DNA of 64,000 nt, from NCBI RefSeq assembly GCF_014529535.1, contig NC_050737.1, forward strand, positions 5,248,749 to 5,312,748, given 5' to 3'. Of the stretch, positions 1 to 12,130 are shown piece by piece. The notes beneath the pieces were generated by a model. It made no database searches. It was not told where the DNA came from and saw only the letters and a program-made list of their open reading frames with translations. Position numbers and translations under genes: made by a program. This DNA is from Bradysia coprophila. Taxonomy: Eukaryota > Arthropoda > Insecta > Diptera > Sciaridae. Position 1 is the first letter of the stretch. Each line of letters opens with the position of its first letter.

Positions 1-3000
1 ACCCAAATGTGTTGTTTAAGTAAAAATTTATTCATTCGTTCGCGTTACTCTGTCTGATTGTGGCTGTGGGCTTATGGCCTAGCTTGAATCCAATAGATAT
101 CATTTAAACGTTCAGAAATTGCATATTGAAAGTTCAACAAAAGGTTATCATACGTGCGAGAATGTGGTGCTATTTTGCAAGGCACCAAAAATTATGCCAA
201 AAATTTCTTTAGAAAAATCAGAGGTAAGCCGACTAACAAAGAAAACACGTTAACGAAAAAGAAAAACATCTGAGTCACGATAGAAAATGCAAGTAAAAAT
301 CGATATTCTGCGTTTACTTCTTTTCACTCATTCGTTCTAATTCATCTCTACGTGCTTAATAATAAGTTTACAAAATGATATCACGACACTCGCAATTCTG
401 GAGCATGCTCATTCACCATAAAATCAACACCAAAAAAGCTCGGCTTTGCTTTAATGTTGTTGGCGACCACTTTTAGTTTTTCACTTAGGGATTTCATTGT
501 TAAACTTAACATCAACCGATTATCCTATTAATTTTTTAACACAGAAGTGTGCTTTACATTCTTTTGTGTTTTTCAGCTCAAATCGTTCGACTATGTTTCA
601 TAAAATTAAAGCATTTTAAATGTAGTCTTTCGTCCAAAACCATGATTTGAAATTTTACACACATTAAACCTCCCCCTTCTCTGAATTTCATATTAATTTA
701 GGTTTTAGAAGAGAAAGGTTGAAGTATTTGATAAAAGCTTTTACTCATTGAAAGAAATATATCAGTCAATGACATCTATGATCACAGCCAACGTACTAAA
801 CAAATTTCTTTTCTTTTCAGGTTCGTATCATGACTAGCGTGTAATTGATGAATGGTAACAAAGGTAAATCGATAGAGGTCGATACACAGTTTGCACAGAA
901 CTAGGTTTGATGGCATTTTATGATTAGTGGAAATATTTTTGTATTTATAAGCGATCTATAAGCAAACACCAATTAAAAGTGTTTTTCAAAACTACATTCC
1001 AAAAGTCTCGAAAAACAAGAATGCATCATCGACACTGACGGTTGATTTTCCAAACATTAGACATTTGTTATTTCCTATGTGCTTACTGAAGCTTTCCATT
1101 GGAAAGCTCAACATCGAGAAAAAACCTTTCTGAAGCTTAATGAACACCTGACTGACTGTTATGTTTGTACAAAAAAGTTGCATTAGTTTTACTCATTTTG
1201 AACTTTCATTTTGAACTTTAATTTCGTCTTTTTTCAAGAACTAACTTATTGTCATAATTTTAACTCAGCCTAAACCTAACCTCCGATTAAACGAAATGTT
1301 GATTGTACTGAATGGTTCTAACTCTAATCAGAATATGATTAGCCAAATCGAGTCTCACGACTTTAAAAAAACGAACTCCAGGTCTACTCGACCTGTGCAA
1401 ATATCTGCTGGTCTAGTCAACTGGCTGTTGCTAATCATTTCTCTTTCAGATGGACCATTGAGTACATCCAGTCAGTCAAATTAAACAACGCAAACGAACT
1501 TAACAGTCGCCGCTGTACTCCTCAACCACGTTATAAGCATATCGTCATTATTAATGAATTTATTTAAATTATTTTAATTGTTTATGCCTATGCCATTGAT
1601 GAAATAAATAAATAACACATAAACTTATAACAAAACATATAGTCCACATGTAACACGATTGTAAAATGGCATAATTTCGTGACTATAAACTCAACGTTTA
1701 GTTACAACATTTCGTCAGTTTAATCAGTAGTGCTTATGTAGACATTTTGCAGGACGAATTATAATAATTTCATAATTCATCGAGATTCTATGAGAGTCTT
1801 TTAATTTGTATTTTATGAAGATAGTGAAACTGGACAGTGATAGTACTTTTCGCTAACGATTCAACATACAGTGCAGTCGCAAGTTAGGTTACTATTTACA
1901 AAGAACCCTACCGTTTGTATAATAATAATAAACAATAAACCTGAAACCCGATTTGGGTTCCGTATACCCGATACATGCAACATTTATATAATAATCAACT
2001 ATGATGAGTAAATGTAGAGTGTTTGTGGGGTTGTAAAAAAATATCAGTTCTTGTAGCATAAAAAACTATTATTTTTCATAAAACAGACGGTTAAAGTTAA
2101 AGTATAACTAGAGTATCAACTATTCTGCCAATCTCTGATAATTTCGAACGTTTTCATTTTTCTTCACCTTTTCTTCTGATTATTATTTCATTTATTTCCA
2201 AAAAATGTAACACCGCCTCCCATACGCTGAATGAATTCTAGGCGGTTGAAATTGTTAAGAAATGGAAGAGAATGGTGCTTTATACCATTCACACAACAGA
2301 ATACAAGCTTACACACCGACTGTTTGTAAAGTTTACCGAGAGTACCGAAGGAAATTCTTTCCCAAACAGCAAATCGGTAGAGTACCGAACGGGCAACTTA
2401 TGTGCTGCCTTCAATGTGCTCTTTTGCAACACTTGGAGCTCATCAAAAAGCGACTTACGGGCTGATCACCGAATCCCAATACAGTAAGTCAAATGACAGT
2501 ACACAGTGGGAAGATAGATAAGATGAGTCTCAAGACTTCTTCGGAAGAAAACGCAGCGAATGGCAAGCGTAACGCCCCATTATAATCGAATCTATTACTT
2601 TTTTCGTTGAAGGCATCGCGCAGTGCTTCATGCAAAATTTTCTCATTCATTGGTTGAACATTTTTAAATTTACCTAAGTCAAAATTCAAAACGACAAATC
2701 TTAATCGGTAACGAGCAACGTTAGATTAATTCCATTCACGGCATTTTGATATCATAGAGCTTTAAAACTTAACTTTCATTTCATTTTTTCATCTATCTAC
2801 TTGCAGTCCACTTCGTTATCTATAATCTATACTGGATACTAGCAGAGTATGTACCCCCGCTTTGCTTTAGATTTCAGTAATGACAAAATCAAAATCAAAA
2901 TGTCATAATAATAGAAAATACTCAATTCCTCTCAAAATTAAATTTTCGCTACAAAGTTTGAGCGTGTCTTTACGAACTTTGCCTCAGACCCGCCTGCAAA

Positions 3001-5687
3001 CGTATATGCAAAATTCGTAAAGGAAAAACATCTTTTGCAACTACAACAAAATGTTTTTCCTCAGTAATCGGTATTCCAAGTTTCAAGTCTCTTGTACTAC
3101 ATATGTGCGCCGGTAAATTTTTGCTCATCGGCTCGGCGTAAACACGGCGGAAAAGGGTATCGATGGCTTGATTCCCAGATCAGTTCAGTCCATTTTATTG
3201 ATTTTGATTGTTTGCGGAGCAAAATAACGTCATTAAGTATTAAGTTATATTTTTGTCGGCGCCAGTGACCACTCATATATTTCTAGGACATTTCGTCTGG
3301 GCTTTCATAGACAAACAAACGAAATATATATGAACGAACGCGGATAAACCCGAAAATTCTCTGTCCACCTAAATAATCGTAATACTCCTCGGAAAACTAA
3401 TACTTAAAAATCCAGTAAAATTATTAAAACTTAAATAATCGGTGTATGAAAATCTTTGAAAACTTTCTCAAAATTATGAAGAATCCTCCGAGGGTTTCAT
3501 TTTTAAATGTTTGCCGAAATTTACAAATATCCGACCTCCGGAGTCCGAATATTAATTCATCCAGAATTCTGGACTTTTTATTAGAGTAAATTGAGTGGAT
3601 TGAAAAAAATTCTACAAAGCAAGCGATGACCTAAAAAAAATGGTTATTAAATTAGTGTTCAATAGCATCACCAAAAAAAGAAACAACTGCCGCTCACTTG
3701 GTTTTCATCTCATAAAGTATTAAACAATCGAGCGTTCAGAAACTTTCACTATAAGCGCAAACAATTGGAAGAGCAGAGCATCTGCTGAGAAATTTTACAC
3801 CGAAATATCATCCACTATAGGAGAGTAGTAACCACTACCACTGTTAGCAGGAATATTATATTTTATAAACAAAAGAAAAGCGCAAACTCAAAGCATGCGC
3901 TACCATTTAGGTGGACGAACTCATCATCGAATTGACATCAGTCTAGTTACCTGCTTTAAAGGTACAACTTGCGTTTAGTTTTTGATCTGACACAGATTTG
4001 TATCAACCCAACAGGTAAAAAGGCACAAACTCTTAATTGCACTGGATTTAAAATCAAACTCAATTTTGATTAAATCCACACAAGCTGAGGCCATTTGTTA
4101 GCTTTGTTTTGCTTTTTAGAAATTGTGGCAATTCGTAAACGAGCTATTGTTTTCACAAGTGTTTATGAATGGTTGCCTATCTTCCGCTGAAAATAATTTC
4201 GTAAAAGTTGTTTTGACTAACAACAAAAGTTGCACCTTCTTTTCGGTGGATTATTTCCCACTTAGTTACAAAAACGGAAAGCATTGGTTCATTTTGAGTG
4301 TATTGATTTTCCGTTAACATTATCATTCTTTTAAAATATTCAGTTTTCGATTTGGAGTTTTCAAATCGTATAACAAATCATTACAACCAACTGAGTGGAA
4401 TATTTGTATTATAAAATCTACCATTCGAAAGATAGATGGAAAAGAAAGCATTTCATTCGTCGCTTTTAATGTTCGAAAAATCGATGTATTTTATACGTAA
4501 CTACAAAATATAAAATAAAACGAAAATGCCAAGTTATCTAATAAAACGAAAAAAATATCATGAAGTGAAATTTAATGAAAAAAAAAGTTATTTGCAGTAA
4601 AATGACAAGCAAATTATTAAATTTGAGATTGATGTGAAGTAGGATATTCGATATTGTTAAATGTTGTTGAAGACAGTGATTATTTCGAGAGAAAAAAAAA
4701 ATTGTGAAACGATTCGGTGCCAAAAACAACAACAGTTATATCTTTTTCGAAGGAGCATTGTTAGCTTAAGTATATTCATCGGTTCAAGTTTTCTATCAAG
4801 GAAATTCAATTACCGCTATGTATTTTTCTTGTCAGCATATTAAGCGTGATGAATTTCATGTTTTCTCTGATGTATATACGTAATACCATGCACGTGCTTT
4901 TATGGATATATGGATATATAGGAACGTATTCCGCTATCTGTAAAAACCTATGAAAGAATATTTTGCAAAAGGAGTGAGTATGCAGGTTCTGTATGTATGC
5001 GGAAGATATAAGTTGCAAGGCAGACGTTACAAGCAATTATGAAAAACACGCAAATTAGGTAAATAATGTTAAGTGCAATTTAAAAGTTGGCATAACTTTC
5101 AAGTAAATATTTAATTTCAATTAAAGTAAAATTGTTTAACATAGAGTCAGTACTGTTTGGTTTGGGAAACCTCAATGTTTGAGTTAAATTTCATTGATTT
5201 CGATGGAAGAGAATGCGTTTTGGATGATTTGATGCGCTACTTTATTGGCAAAAAAGATACCAGATTATTCTTTCGCTGCAAAGCTTGGCGTTAAAATATT
5301 GTTTGTTGCCCATGATTCTATTAGGGAAAATGAAATCTAGAAAAATGCTGACGAAATCCTTATGCTCTAGCTGTTCTACACATTTCCAAGACAAAACTTT
5401 TACTAAAGAATTTTCCGCATCTTATCTATCAATCTGTTAGTAACGAGCACTGTAATGTTGGCTTTGTGAAATCACCAATTGTCATTACAAACTTTTGGAA
5501 ACGGCCGGCCGTTTCTTCCTGAAAACGACCACGTTTAGCTAGTGGCCTCTTATATTTAGCCGATTACATGCTAAATCAAATGAAGTAATAGACTAGATAA
5601 TAGTTAATCAAAAATGGGTAACGCATTTAATAGGCATGTCAACTACATTTAGACTAGAGTCTACATTTGGGCGTTTCGTATTTTATT
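1..5687. other. gene-poor AT-rich stretch
   Basis: I see no convincing coding region, tRNA or long repeat here. The short open frames lack domain signatures, splice partners or codon structure that reads as protein. Two overlapping frames near 2262-2487 are open by chance in the same interval. The stretch lies upstream of tau and could contain its promoter or noncoding 5' exons, but no site could be pinned down. Confidence 0.5.
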
Positions 5688-5835
5688 TTTGCTGATATCT
5701 TTTTATCAGAATACTTTTCTTAAAATGTAAGATGACAATAATCATTACAAATGTGCTAGATTTGTTTGTGGCTTTTATTGTCACCTTACATTTTTCAAAA
5801 ACGATTTTTGTATAAAGATATCAGCAAAAATACAG
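5688..5835. repeat. decayed foldback element
   Basis: Two arms, about 5688-5730 and 5785-5835, are imperfect inverted copies of each other (GCTGATATC in the left arm, GATATCAGC in the right). The left arm is preceded by a TACATTTGGGCGTTTCG core. Both arms match the arms of the elements at 7029-7426 and 43737-44072, so this is a diverged partial copy of that family. No target-site duplication was found. Confidence 0.55.
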
Positions 5836-6050
5836 TAAGCTTTTTAACAAAGCATCCATTCGTCGTAATGAATTTTACTACAATATACTTACTTCCTCTT
5901 GTAAAGTCAACACGCTATCAGTGTCACACTGATTTGGAACATTGTTTCACCAATTGCAAGAATCATTTTCGTTTTTTCCAATCAATGTTATTCATATTGT
6001 CAATTGTAAATAACATACGAAAGCTATGGTAAATCTAATAGAATACTTAA

Positions 6051-6378
6051 CACAAATCGACTAAACACTAAAACCTGTACCCTAAATTTGTGAGAAAAAA
6101 TAATATATTTTCGATGAAAAATTCGTATCCGCATCCGTTCTGGAAAAAGTGGGACCGTTGTTTTGTGACAAGAAGTGTTGGCTTTGAGTAAGAATGTTAA
6201 ATGTTTGTGGTGATGTAGCCTACTACAAGAACACTCAGTATTTATGACTATTATCATGAATGTTCTGTTTTCTCGTAGTAAGTTATACTTAATCCAGAAA
6301 GGACACCAATAGAAAGTTATCATCGAAAATATATTATTTTTACGCATAAATTTAGGCTACAAATTAACATTGTGTCAA
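6051..6378. mobile_element. TTAA-flanked foldback element B (degenerate)
   Basis: Inverted arms around 6083-6150 and 6290-6350 share the block AATATATTTTCGATGA and a CTAAATTTGTG / ATAAATTTAGGCTAC core. TTAA tetranucleotides flank it at 6047-6050 and 6379-6382. There is no coding capacity. This copy matters because its arm carries the uninterrupted version of a sequence that is split by a small transposon at 10952-11092. Confidence 0.55.
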
Positions 6379-6388
6379 TTAATCTTAA

Positions 6389-6808
6389 GAGCAATATTCA
6401 CATGGCAAATTTGTAGCCTACATTTGGGCACAAAAATGTTACATTTTTGACGATAATTTTGCCCTCGCATCTTTTTTGGAAAAAGTCAAAGCAATACAAC
6501 ACTTTGTCAAGGAAAAAGTAAAAACATCGTTTGGTGTTGAAATGTGTTAGCTTTGATGTGTTAGTGGTGATGTAACATAAGTCCGAGGAAACTCAAAATT
6601 TGTGTCAATTTTCGTGAACTATAGAGTTTTCTCTTACTTAGGTTACATCATCACAAACCTTTCAATTTTTTATTAAAACCTAACGCATGTCAACACCAAA
6701 CGATGCTTTTACTTTTTTCAAAAAGGACGCGAGGACAAAATTATCGTCAAAAATGTAACATTTTTGTGCCCAAATGTAGGTCACAAATTTGCCAAGTGAA
6801 GATTGCTC
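6389..6808. mobile_element. TTAA-flanked foldback element C
   Basis: The element begins GAGC and ends GCTC, with TTAA immediately outside both ends (6385-6388 and 6809-6812). The arms are long, about 150 bp, and nearly symmetrical: GGCAAATTTGTAGCCTACATTTGGGC on the left is mirrored on the right, followed by a matched AATGTTACATTTTTGACGAT block. No protein is encoded. The TTAA duplication is that of the piggyBac and Kolobok transposon superfamilies. I read it as a non-autonomous (MITE/foldback) derivative. Confidence 0.75.
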
Positions 6809-6812
6809 TTAA

Positions 6813-7569
6813 AAGGCATCGGTGCTTTGCTGAAAAGCATACATTTGGGCGTTTTTTACATACTGGATTTTAGTTTACTTTTGATGATATCTTTCCACCA
6901 CAATCCTTTTAAAAAAATATAGTACCGCAATAACGACCACGAATGTGTGCTTTCAACATAAAAGAGATTTGACTGTAGCAGTTTGAACAGCTCTGAAAAA
7001 ACTGAACAGTTTATGAAAATTTTGTTATGAGGTTCCGAGCGTACGCTGAAATTGTAGCCTACATTTGTGCGTTTCGAAATTTTTGATTGCTGATATCTTT
7101 TTACGAGAGACCTTTTTAAAAAATGTACGACCACATTTTCGAGTAAAAATATGTCAGCTTTGAATAAAAAATAAAATTGTCTGTGAAAGTTTCATGTGCT
7201 TTGAGAAAACTGTACCGATGCCCCAAATTTGCATCAAAGGTACTTTTTTCTCAAAGCACATGAAACTTTCACAGACAATTTTATTTTTTATTCAAAGCTG
7301 ACATATTTTTACTCGAAAATGTGGTCGTACATTTTTCAAAAAGGGCTCTCGTAAAAAGATATCAGCGACCAAAAATTTCGAAACGCACAAATGTAGGCTA
7401 CAATTTCAGCGTACGCTCGGAAGCTCTTAAACTACTCACTTTTCTCAGAGCTGGTCAAACGATTACAACCAAAACTAATTTTTATTTAAAGCTAAGGCAT
7501 TCTTTGTCGTTATTGAGGTCGTCTATCCCACAAATGTAGGCAACAATTTTAGCTAAGTACCGATGCCTC
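6813..7569. mobile_element. TTAA-flanked element E, interrupted by element D
   Basis: The left end AAGGCATCGGTGC and the right end, read inverted as GAGGCATCGGTACTTAGC, pair as terminal repeats. TTAA lies outside both ends (6809-6812 and 7570-7573). The TACATTTG core follows each end. A complete element D (7029-7426) sits inside it. Its left TTAA is also the right TTAA of element C, so C and E abut. Confidence 0.65.
7029..7426. mobile_element. TTAA-family foldback element D
   Basis: This is a long hairpin of about 398 bp. The left arm starts GAGGTTCCGAGCGTACGCTG; the right arm ends with its inverse, CAGCGTACGCTCGGAAGCTC. The arms are almost identical for more than 150 bp, and the middle is a further inverted repeat around TGAAACTTTCACAGACAAT. 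TTAA is intact on the right (7427-7430) and mutated to TTAT on the left (7025-7028). It closely matches element F at 43737-44072. Confidence 0.75.
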
Positions 7570-7573
7570 TTAA

Positions 7574-10504
7574 AGTAATTTCTTTAAAATTAACGAAAAA
7601 TGAGCTACACTAAATTTTTTAATTCAATATTAAAGTAGTTGAAAAAATATCTTTTGTAAATTGAAGTAGTTGCAAACGTTGTTATTACAAAAGTCACGAA
7701 ACAAAGTGGTTTGTTAAATTTTTTGCTTTATTAAAATGTTTTATAGATGAAAGAACAACAAATCTACTACATTTTATGTTTAAAGGATCGGTCTGAGTTT
7801 CAATATAAAATCTCTTACTTCATTTCTTGTAGCATTCATTTTACTATTTAAAAGACAACACCAGTGATAGACCACTGCTTATTTCTGTTGTCGTTAGGGA
7901 GATGACTATTGTTTTATAGTAGAGCATTAACCCCACTCTAAACATGCCTCATTTACTATCATATATTTCCTTGTAGACGACTCATTTTGATGTAAAAGAT
8001 TATTAAGCATGTTCGTTTCGGTTCATTTTAATTTTACACTAAAAATGTCTAACGATCATAACTCTATCATAAACGCATCACGAATTATTTATCAATATTT
8101 TTTTATTAATAGAACTCTGCAGGTGTCTATTACCGAATGAGGTTTATTGGTAATTTGTATATTCCATTTAGACCGGTTCGCTTCTGCTTACCTCAACTTT
8201 TATGTATACACATTCGGCTAATCATTAAATGATTAACGACCCTTACGCTTATTAAAGCCTATTTTTATAATAAAAAAAACGAGAAATTAATCACTTGATG
8301 GACTTTATACAGGGCGTAATAGAAGTTTTATATCGATTTTATACTGACCACAACATCATAAAAATTACGATGCACCGCAGTGTCATTTCATGGGATTTGC
8401 CCACTCGAATAAAGATCGATAAACGATAGAACTGAAAAAAAACGACCATTAATTTCATTAAAAGACAGTATTGAAACGCAAAAAAACAGCAACAACAACA
8501 ATAAAAATTGATTTCTAGCACCGCACATACCATAGTACAATCAATTTCACTTGGTAATGAAAGGCGAAATCATAATGTTCTATAGAGGGATAAACTTCAC
8601 AAAAGAAAACTAATGATTTCCTTTGTAGTGTTCGTTTGCAGGTTCTTATGCAAATTCAAGACACCATCAATTTATGATAAATAAATTTAACTTAACGTTG
8701 TATTAGGTGATAGAAGGTAGTTATGAAATTGATTATAACGATCGAAAATTGTTCAGGCCTTTAACAGAGTTTTAAGGGGTTTTCAGTCAGAAACTTTTCT
8801 TATGACTTTAAATGGAAAATCGAAAAACGGTTTAAGCGCTTCGTTGTAGTTTTCATTTTTTTTGCATTTCTTTATTAATTCTATCCGACGACGATGATAT
8901 ACATTGTTTATTCGGCATTTTCATGTTTTATAAAAATTTGTATATTTGTCTACAAAATATTATGCAAATAGGTTTTCTAGGTTTTCGTCTCTTCGTTAGG
9001 GGTGAAAGACTATTTTTGGAAAATGTTGCATGTCTACCTCTTATAGACATTTATTTCTCCTGAATGTGTATATATTTTCTCTGTATATATCCAAACATTA
9101 ATTGCGTTTTGGATTTTTTTTTATTATATTTGTTCTATTGATGTGCGTTTTTTGATCGTTTATGGGTTGTATGTGAAATCTATAAAGTCGTATAAAACAT
9201 GCATATCTAGCGAAAAAATGGAGGCAAAATCAAAAAAAAATAATATCAAAACGAAAATTTCCTTTTCGAATTATAAATAAATTCATGTTAAGTAGGTTAA
9301 CCAGGAACCAAGTTTTGAACGTTCCATTGATTTAGGTCAATACGTTTTAGCGGATGTCTACTAAATACTAGGTAGACGAACTCAAATATATTACTTGAAG
9401 TCATAAAATTCAATAAAGTTACACTACAAACGTAGGGTGAGTGAGCTGAAACATATAAATCGCTTTAACTTGGAATGGGCAGAATCCTGAGATTTTCCTA
9501 GACCACAAATGTCAGCCCTTCCAAGTGAATAAGATGAACAAACTTGAGCAATGCAGTCAACTGTTATCAACAACAAAGACAGAACTTAGCTGTTACATCC
9601 GATTAGTGTGTTTTAAACAGGCAAATGTTTGGTTTAATAATGAACTGAGAGACTTTGTAGTAAAAGAAATAGTAGATTCCAAGGTTCTGAAAGAACCGAT
9701 TACATAACTCACGTTGACGGCTCGTACCGAGATTCAGTACTCGGTTCAGTGGATTCTTTCCTCATCAACACACAAAATGTTATCTTTTAAGTGTGATTTA
9801 CATTAAGGTCATAGGTTCGAAAACTCTCTTAAAACTCAAGCTTATTGAAAACGGACTTGAAGAAGAATAAACTGAGACTTTGAGATACAGAATCTTTATC
9901 CCTCAGATCGTTCATTTCTTCCGATAATTTAATTGATTTTCATCAAAAATTCTATGGGACATACTATTGATATCAGCAATGTATATCACGTCTGCACGCC
10001 AAAAAAGACAAAATTAAAATGATTTTTCGTGAAAAATATTTTGTGTTTTACACGTGTATTCAATGTGTTCTTTCCTGTTGACTGCTGACTATTGAAGATT
10101 GACATGCAAGCTGTTCATACCAAAACATCTTACAACCTTGAAGACTGATAAACTTTAAACTAACTTATTTTACAATAATAATTTCCAGCGAATAACTTGA
10201 CAAAACAACTTTCGAAAACAATCGTTAGGCATTACGACACCATGCCGTAGTGAGGATAATTGAAATTCGGTTGCGAATCACATGAAATGACTTTGAAAAT
10301 TGTTTCTAAGGTGACAAATTTCAAATTACATGAATTTTAAGAATAGATTGAATTCAATGAAAGAAAAAAAAAGTTTTTCGTGAAAATACACTGCACGGCG
10401 CATAAGTGGTAAATCGAAATTCACGCCTGGCTAAAATATTTTTCGATTAGGTGAATTGTTTTGTACTTTCACCAAATTAGCATAAGCATAAGTTATTAAC
10501 AACA
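7574..10504. other. no gene seen
   Basis: AT-rich sequence with no supported coding region, RNA gene or clear repeat. Short open frames (for example 9525-9707) show no domain or splice context. A lone AATATAAAATCTCTTACTTCATTT motif near 7803 resembles the dispersed ATGAAGTAA motif described in the findings. Confidence 0.5.
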
Positions 10505-10570
10505 TTTTTCCTGAACGACTGTGGAAATACGCGACGAGGTCGCGATATTTCAACACTAGTTAGGAAAAGA
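10505..10570. repeat. short inverted repeat
   Basis: About 30-bp arms: TTTTTCCTGAACGACTGTGG is mirrored by CAACACTAGTTAGGAAAAGA around a GCGAC-GAG-GTCGC tip. The arms are imperfect. It could be a small foldback element; no flanking duplication was identified. Confidence 0.5.
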
Positions 10571-10791
10571 ATTATCTTAGTCAGCAAAGACTTTCGCTTG
10601 GCATGAATTTATAATGCCCCTGATGTTATGTGTTATGTGAAAATGTGTGTAACTATTTAGTTTCGCTTCTGACGACGAATGAAATGCTAAGTAAAGACAA
10701 AGACAAAAAGCGCGAAATATTTTTACGTTAAAACTAATCTACACAATGCTAAATTGTGGCCTAAATTTGTGCGCAAAAATATAGTACATTT

Positions 10792-10884
10792 CGTACCTAG
10801 GACTAAAAGTCTTTTTTAGCGTGTGAGAAGTTCCCAGCAAGAGCCGAAGGCAAGGTCTGGAATCGACTTTTAGTCCGTGGTACG
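10792..10884. repeat. CGTACCTAGG hairpin, copy 1
   Basis: The inverted repeat runs from CGTACCTAGGACTAAAAGTC to GACTTTTAGTCCGTGGTACG. The loop contains a GAGCCGAAGGCAAGGTCT motif. A second copy with the same arms lies at 50445-50528. It is followed by a partial GTCCTAGGTATGAAAA, also found after the second copy. Confidence 0.6.
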
Positions 10885-10951
10885 AATAGTATTTTTCATA
10901 TTGGCCTTCATCACACTTTTCGGGTCCTAGGTATGAAAATATATTTTCAAT

Positions 10952-11092
10952 CGAGTGGTGAATCACTTCCATTTAATCCATAAAATCCATTAAATTCATT
11001 TAATCCATTTAATCCAATTTTTATTCCATTTAATCCATTCAATACCATTTAATACATTTAATCCATTTAATCTAAAAGTGACTCACCCCTCG
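10952..11092. mobile_element. CGAG micro-transposon carrying an ATTTAATCC minisatellite
   Basis: The 16-bp ends CGAGTGGTGAATCACT and AGTGACTCACCCCTCG pair as inverted repeats (14 of 16). The element is bounded on both sides by a perfect 8-bp direct repeat, TTTTCAAT (10944-10951 and 11093-11100). The interior, about 10970-11074, is a tandem array of ATTTAATCC-type units and nothing else. The flanks joined without it resemble the uninterrupted arm of element B near 6106-6130, a paralogous empty site. An 8-bp duplication is typical of hAT and related transposases, but the superfamily is not proven. Confidence 0.75.
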
Positions 11093-11376
11093 TTTTCAAT
11101 GAAAACTTCGTTTCCGCGTCCTTTCTGGAAAAAGTGTTGGTTTTGAGTAAAAATAATAAATGTTTGGGGTGGTGTAACCTATTACGAGAAAACTCAATAG
11201 TTCAATAAAATTGCCACAAATTCTGAGTTTTCTCTGCGCTAAATCACCACAAACATTAATTTATCATTGATACCCAAAGCCAACACTTATTCAGACAAAT
11301 TGTCCGACTTTTTCCAGAAAGGACGAGCATACAAAGTTGTCAACGCACAAATTTAGGCTACAATTTAGCGTTGCGT

Positions 11377-12115
11377 CGAATATGTACAACACCGGTATCG
11401 ACTACAAAGTTCCCACTCGTCAAAATAAAAATGTCTGATCAAATACGTCATCTACGTATAACTAGTAACGTTTGAACGAATTACCCACCACCAGATGACA
11501 ATTGACTTTTCATGAAAAAAAAATCGAGTTTTTTAAGATACTTAAATATCAAAAACTAAAATCTTGAGCATATCTCGAGTTTATTCATATTATCCATTTA
11601 CTGATCAGAACAATCTTCGGAAGTTCGATTTTCATTTTTTTTTATTCCTTCCGTACAAATTATTACCGAATCCCGCAACTCCCTCAGGCAAAAATACAAT
11701 TTTAGATTCGGTGAATCCCGAAGGGACTTTTGTGTATAAAAATTTACACTTCTTGCACTTCTTGAACTTCATGGATCAAATGAACTGAATGAAGAAGTGC
11801 GTCATACCTCCCCTCGATAAATGACTTACTTTTAGAACAACAATCTATCGTAGAAGGGGAAACAATCCAAAAAAATATTTACTAAAACAATCCGCTTTTA
11901 AGAAAAATTAGCGACACACTACAAAACACTAACTAGTGCGCATAATTACACTGCTGTCAGCTTGCCTGCAATAACTTTTTGTGTAAAATCTTTTCTCATA
12001 ACCCAAATCAATTATTATAGGAGGAGACTTCGATTTTTTTTTGCAATTAAAAAGAAATACTGAAAAGCTCCACCAATCAAGTAAAACAACGAAAACTTTT
12101 GACTAAAGTGTAATT
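11377..12115. other. tau upstream region
   Basis: There is no coding evidence. This is the sequence just upstream of the proposed tau start and probably includes 5' UTR. A fragment at 11417-11434 (ACTCGTCAAAATAAAA) matches a dispersed repeat also seen near 30912 and 43685. No TATA box or initiator could be assigned with confidence. Confidence 0.4.
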
Positions 12116-12130
12116 ATGGAGTCTGATACG
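12116..12130 (+). CDS. tau: tau exon 1, proposed start (MESDT)
   Basis: ATG GAG TCT GAT ACG is followed by a strong donor, GTAAGC, in phase 0. It joins in frame to exon 2 if the acceptor AG at 13093-13094 is used. The other nearby acceptor (13106-13107) is in the wrong phase for this exon. The start is chosen on this phase match alone; a different, more distant first exon is possible. Confidence 0.5.

Larger units (their letters stand above)
10735..11376. mobile_element. TTAA-family foldback element H carrying two insertions
   Basis: The outer ends pair as inverted repeats: AATGCTAAATTGTGGCCTAAATTTGTGCG on the left, and CGCACAAATTTAGGCTACAATTTAGCGTT on the right. Interior arms match element B (CTTTCTGGAAAAAGTG and its inverse). 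A CGTACCTAGG hairpin block (about 10792-10935) and a complete 141-bp CGAG element (10952-11092) interrupt it. A TTAA precedes the left end (10729-10740 region), but the right TTAA is not preserved. Confidence 0.6.

Noticed and set aside
5766..7539. Several open frames of 70-107 codons
   Set aside because: All lie within arms of foldback elements and repeat between copies (for example 6856-7134 and 43767-43985).
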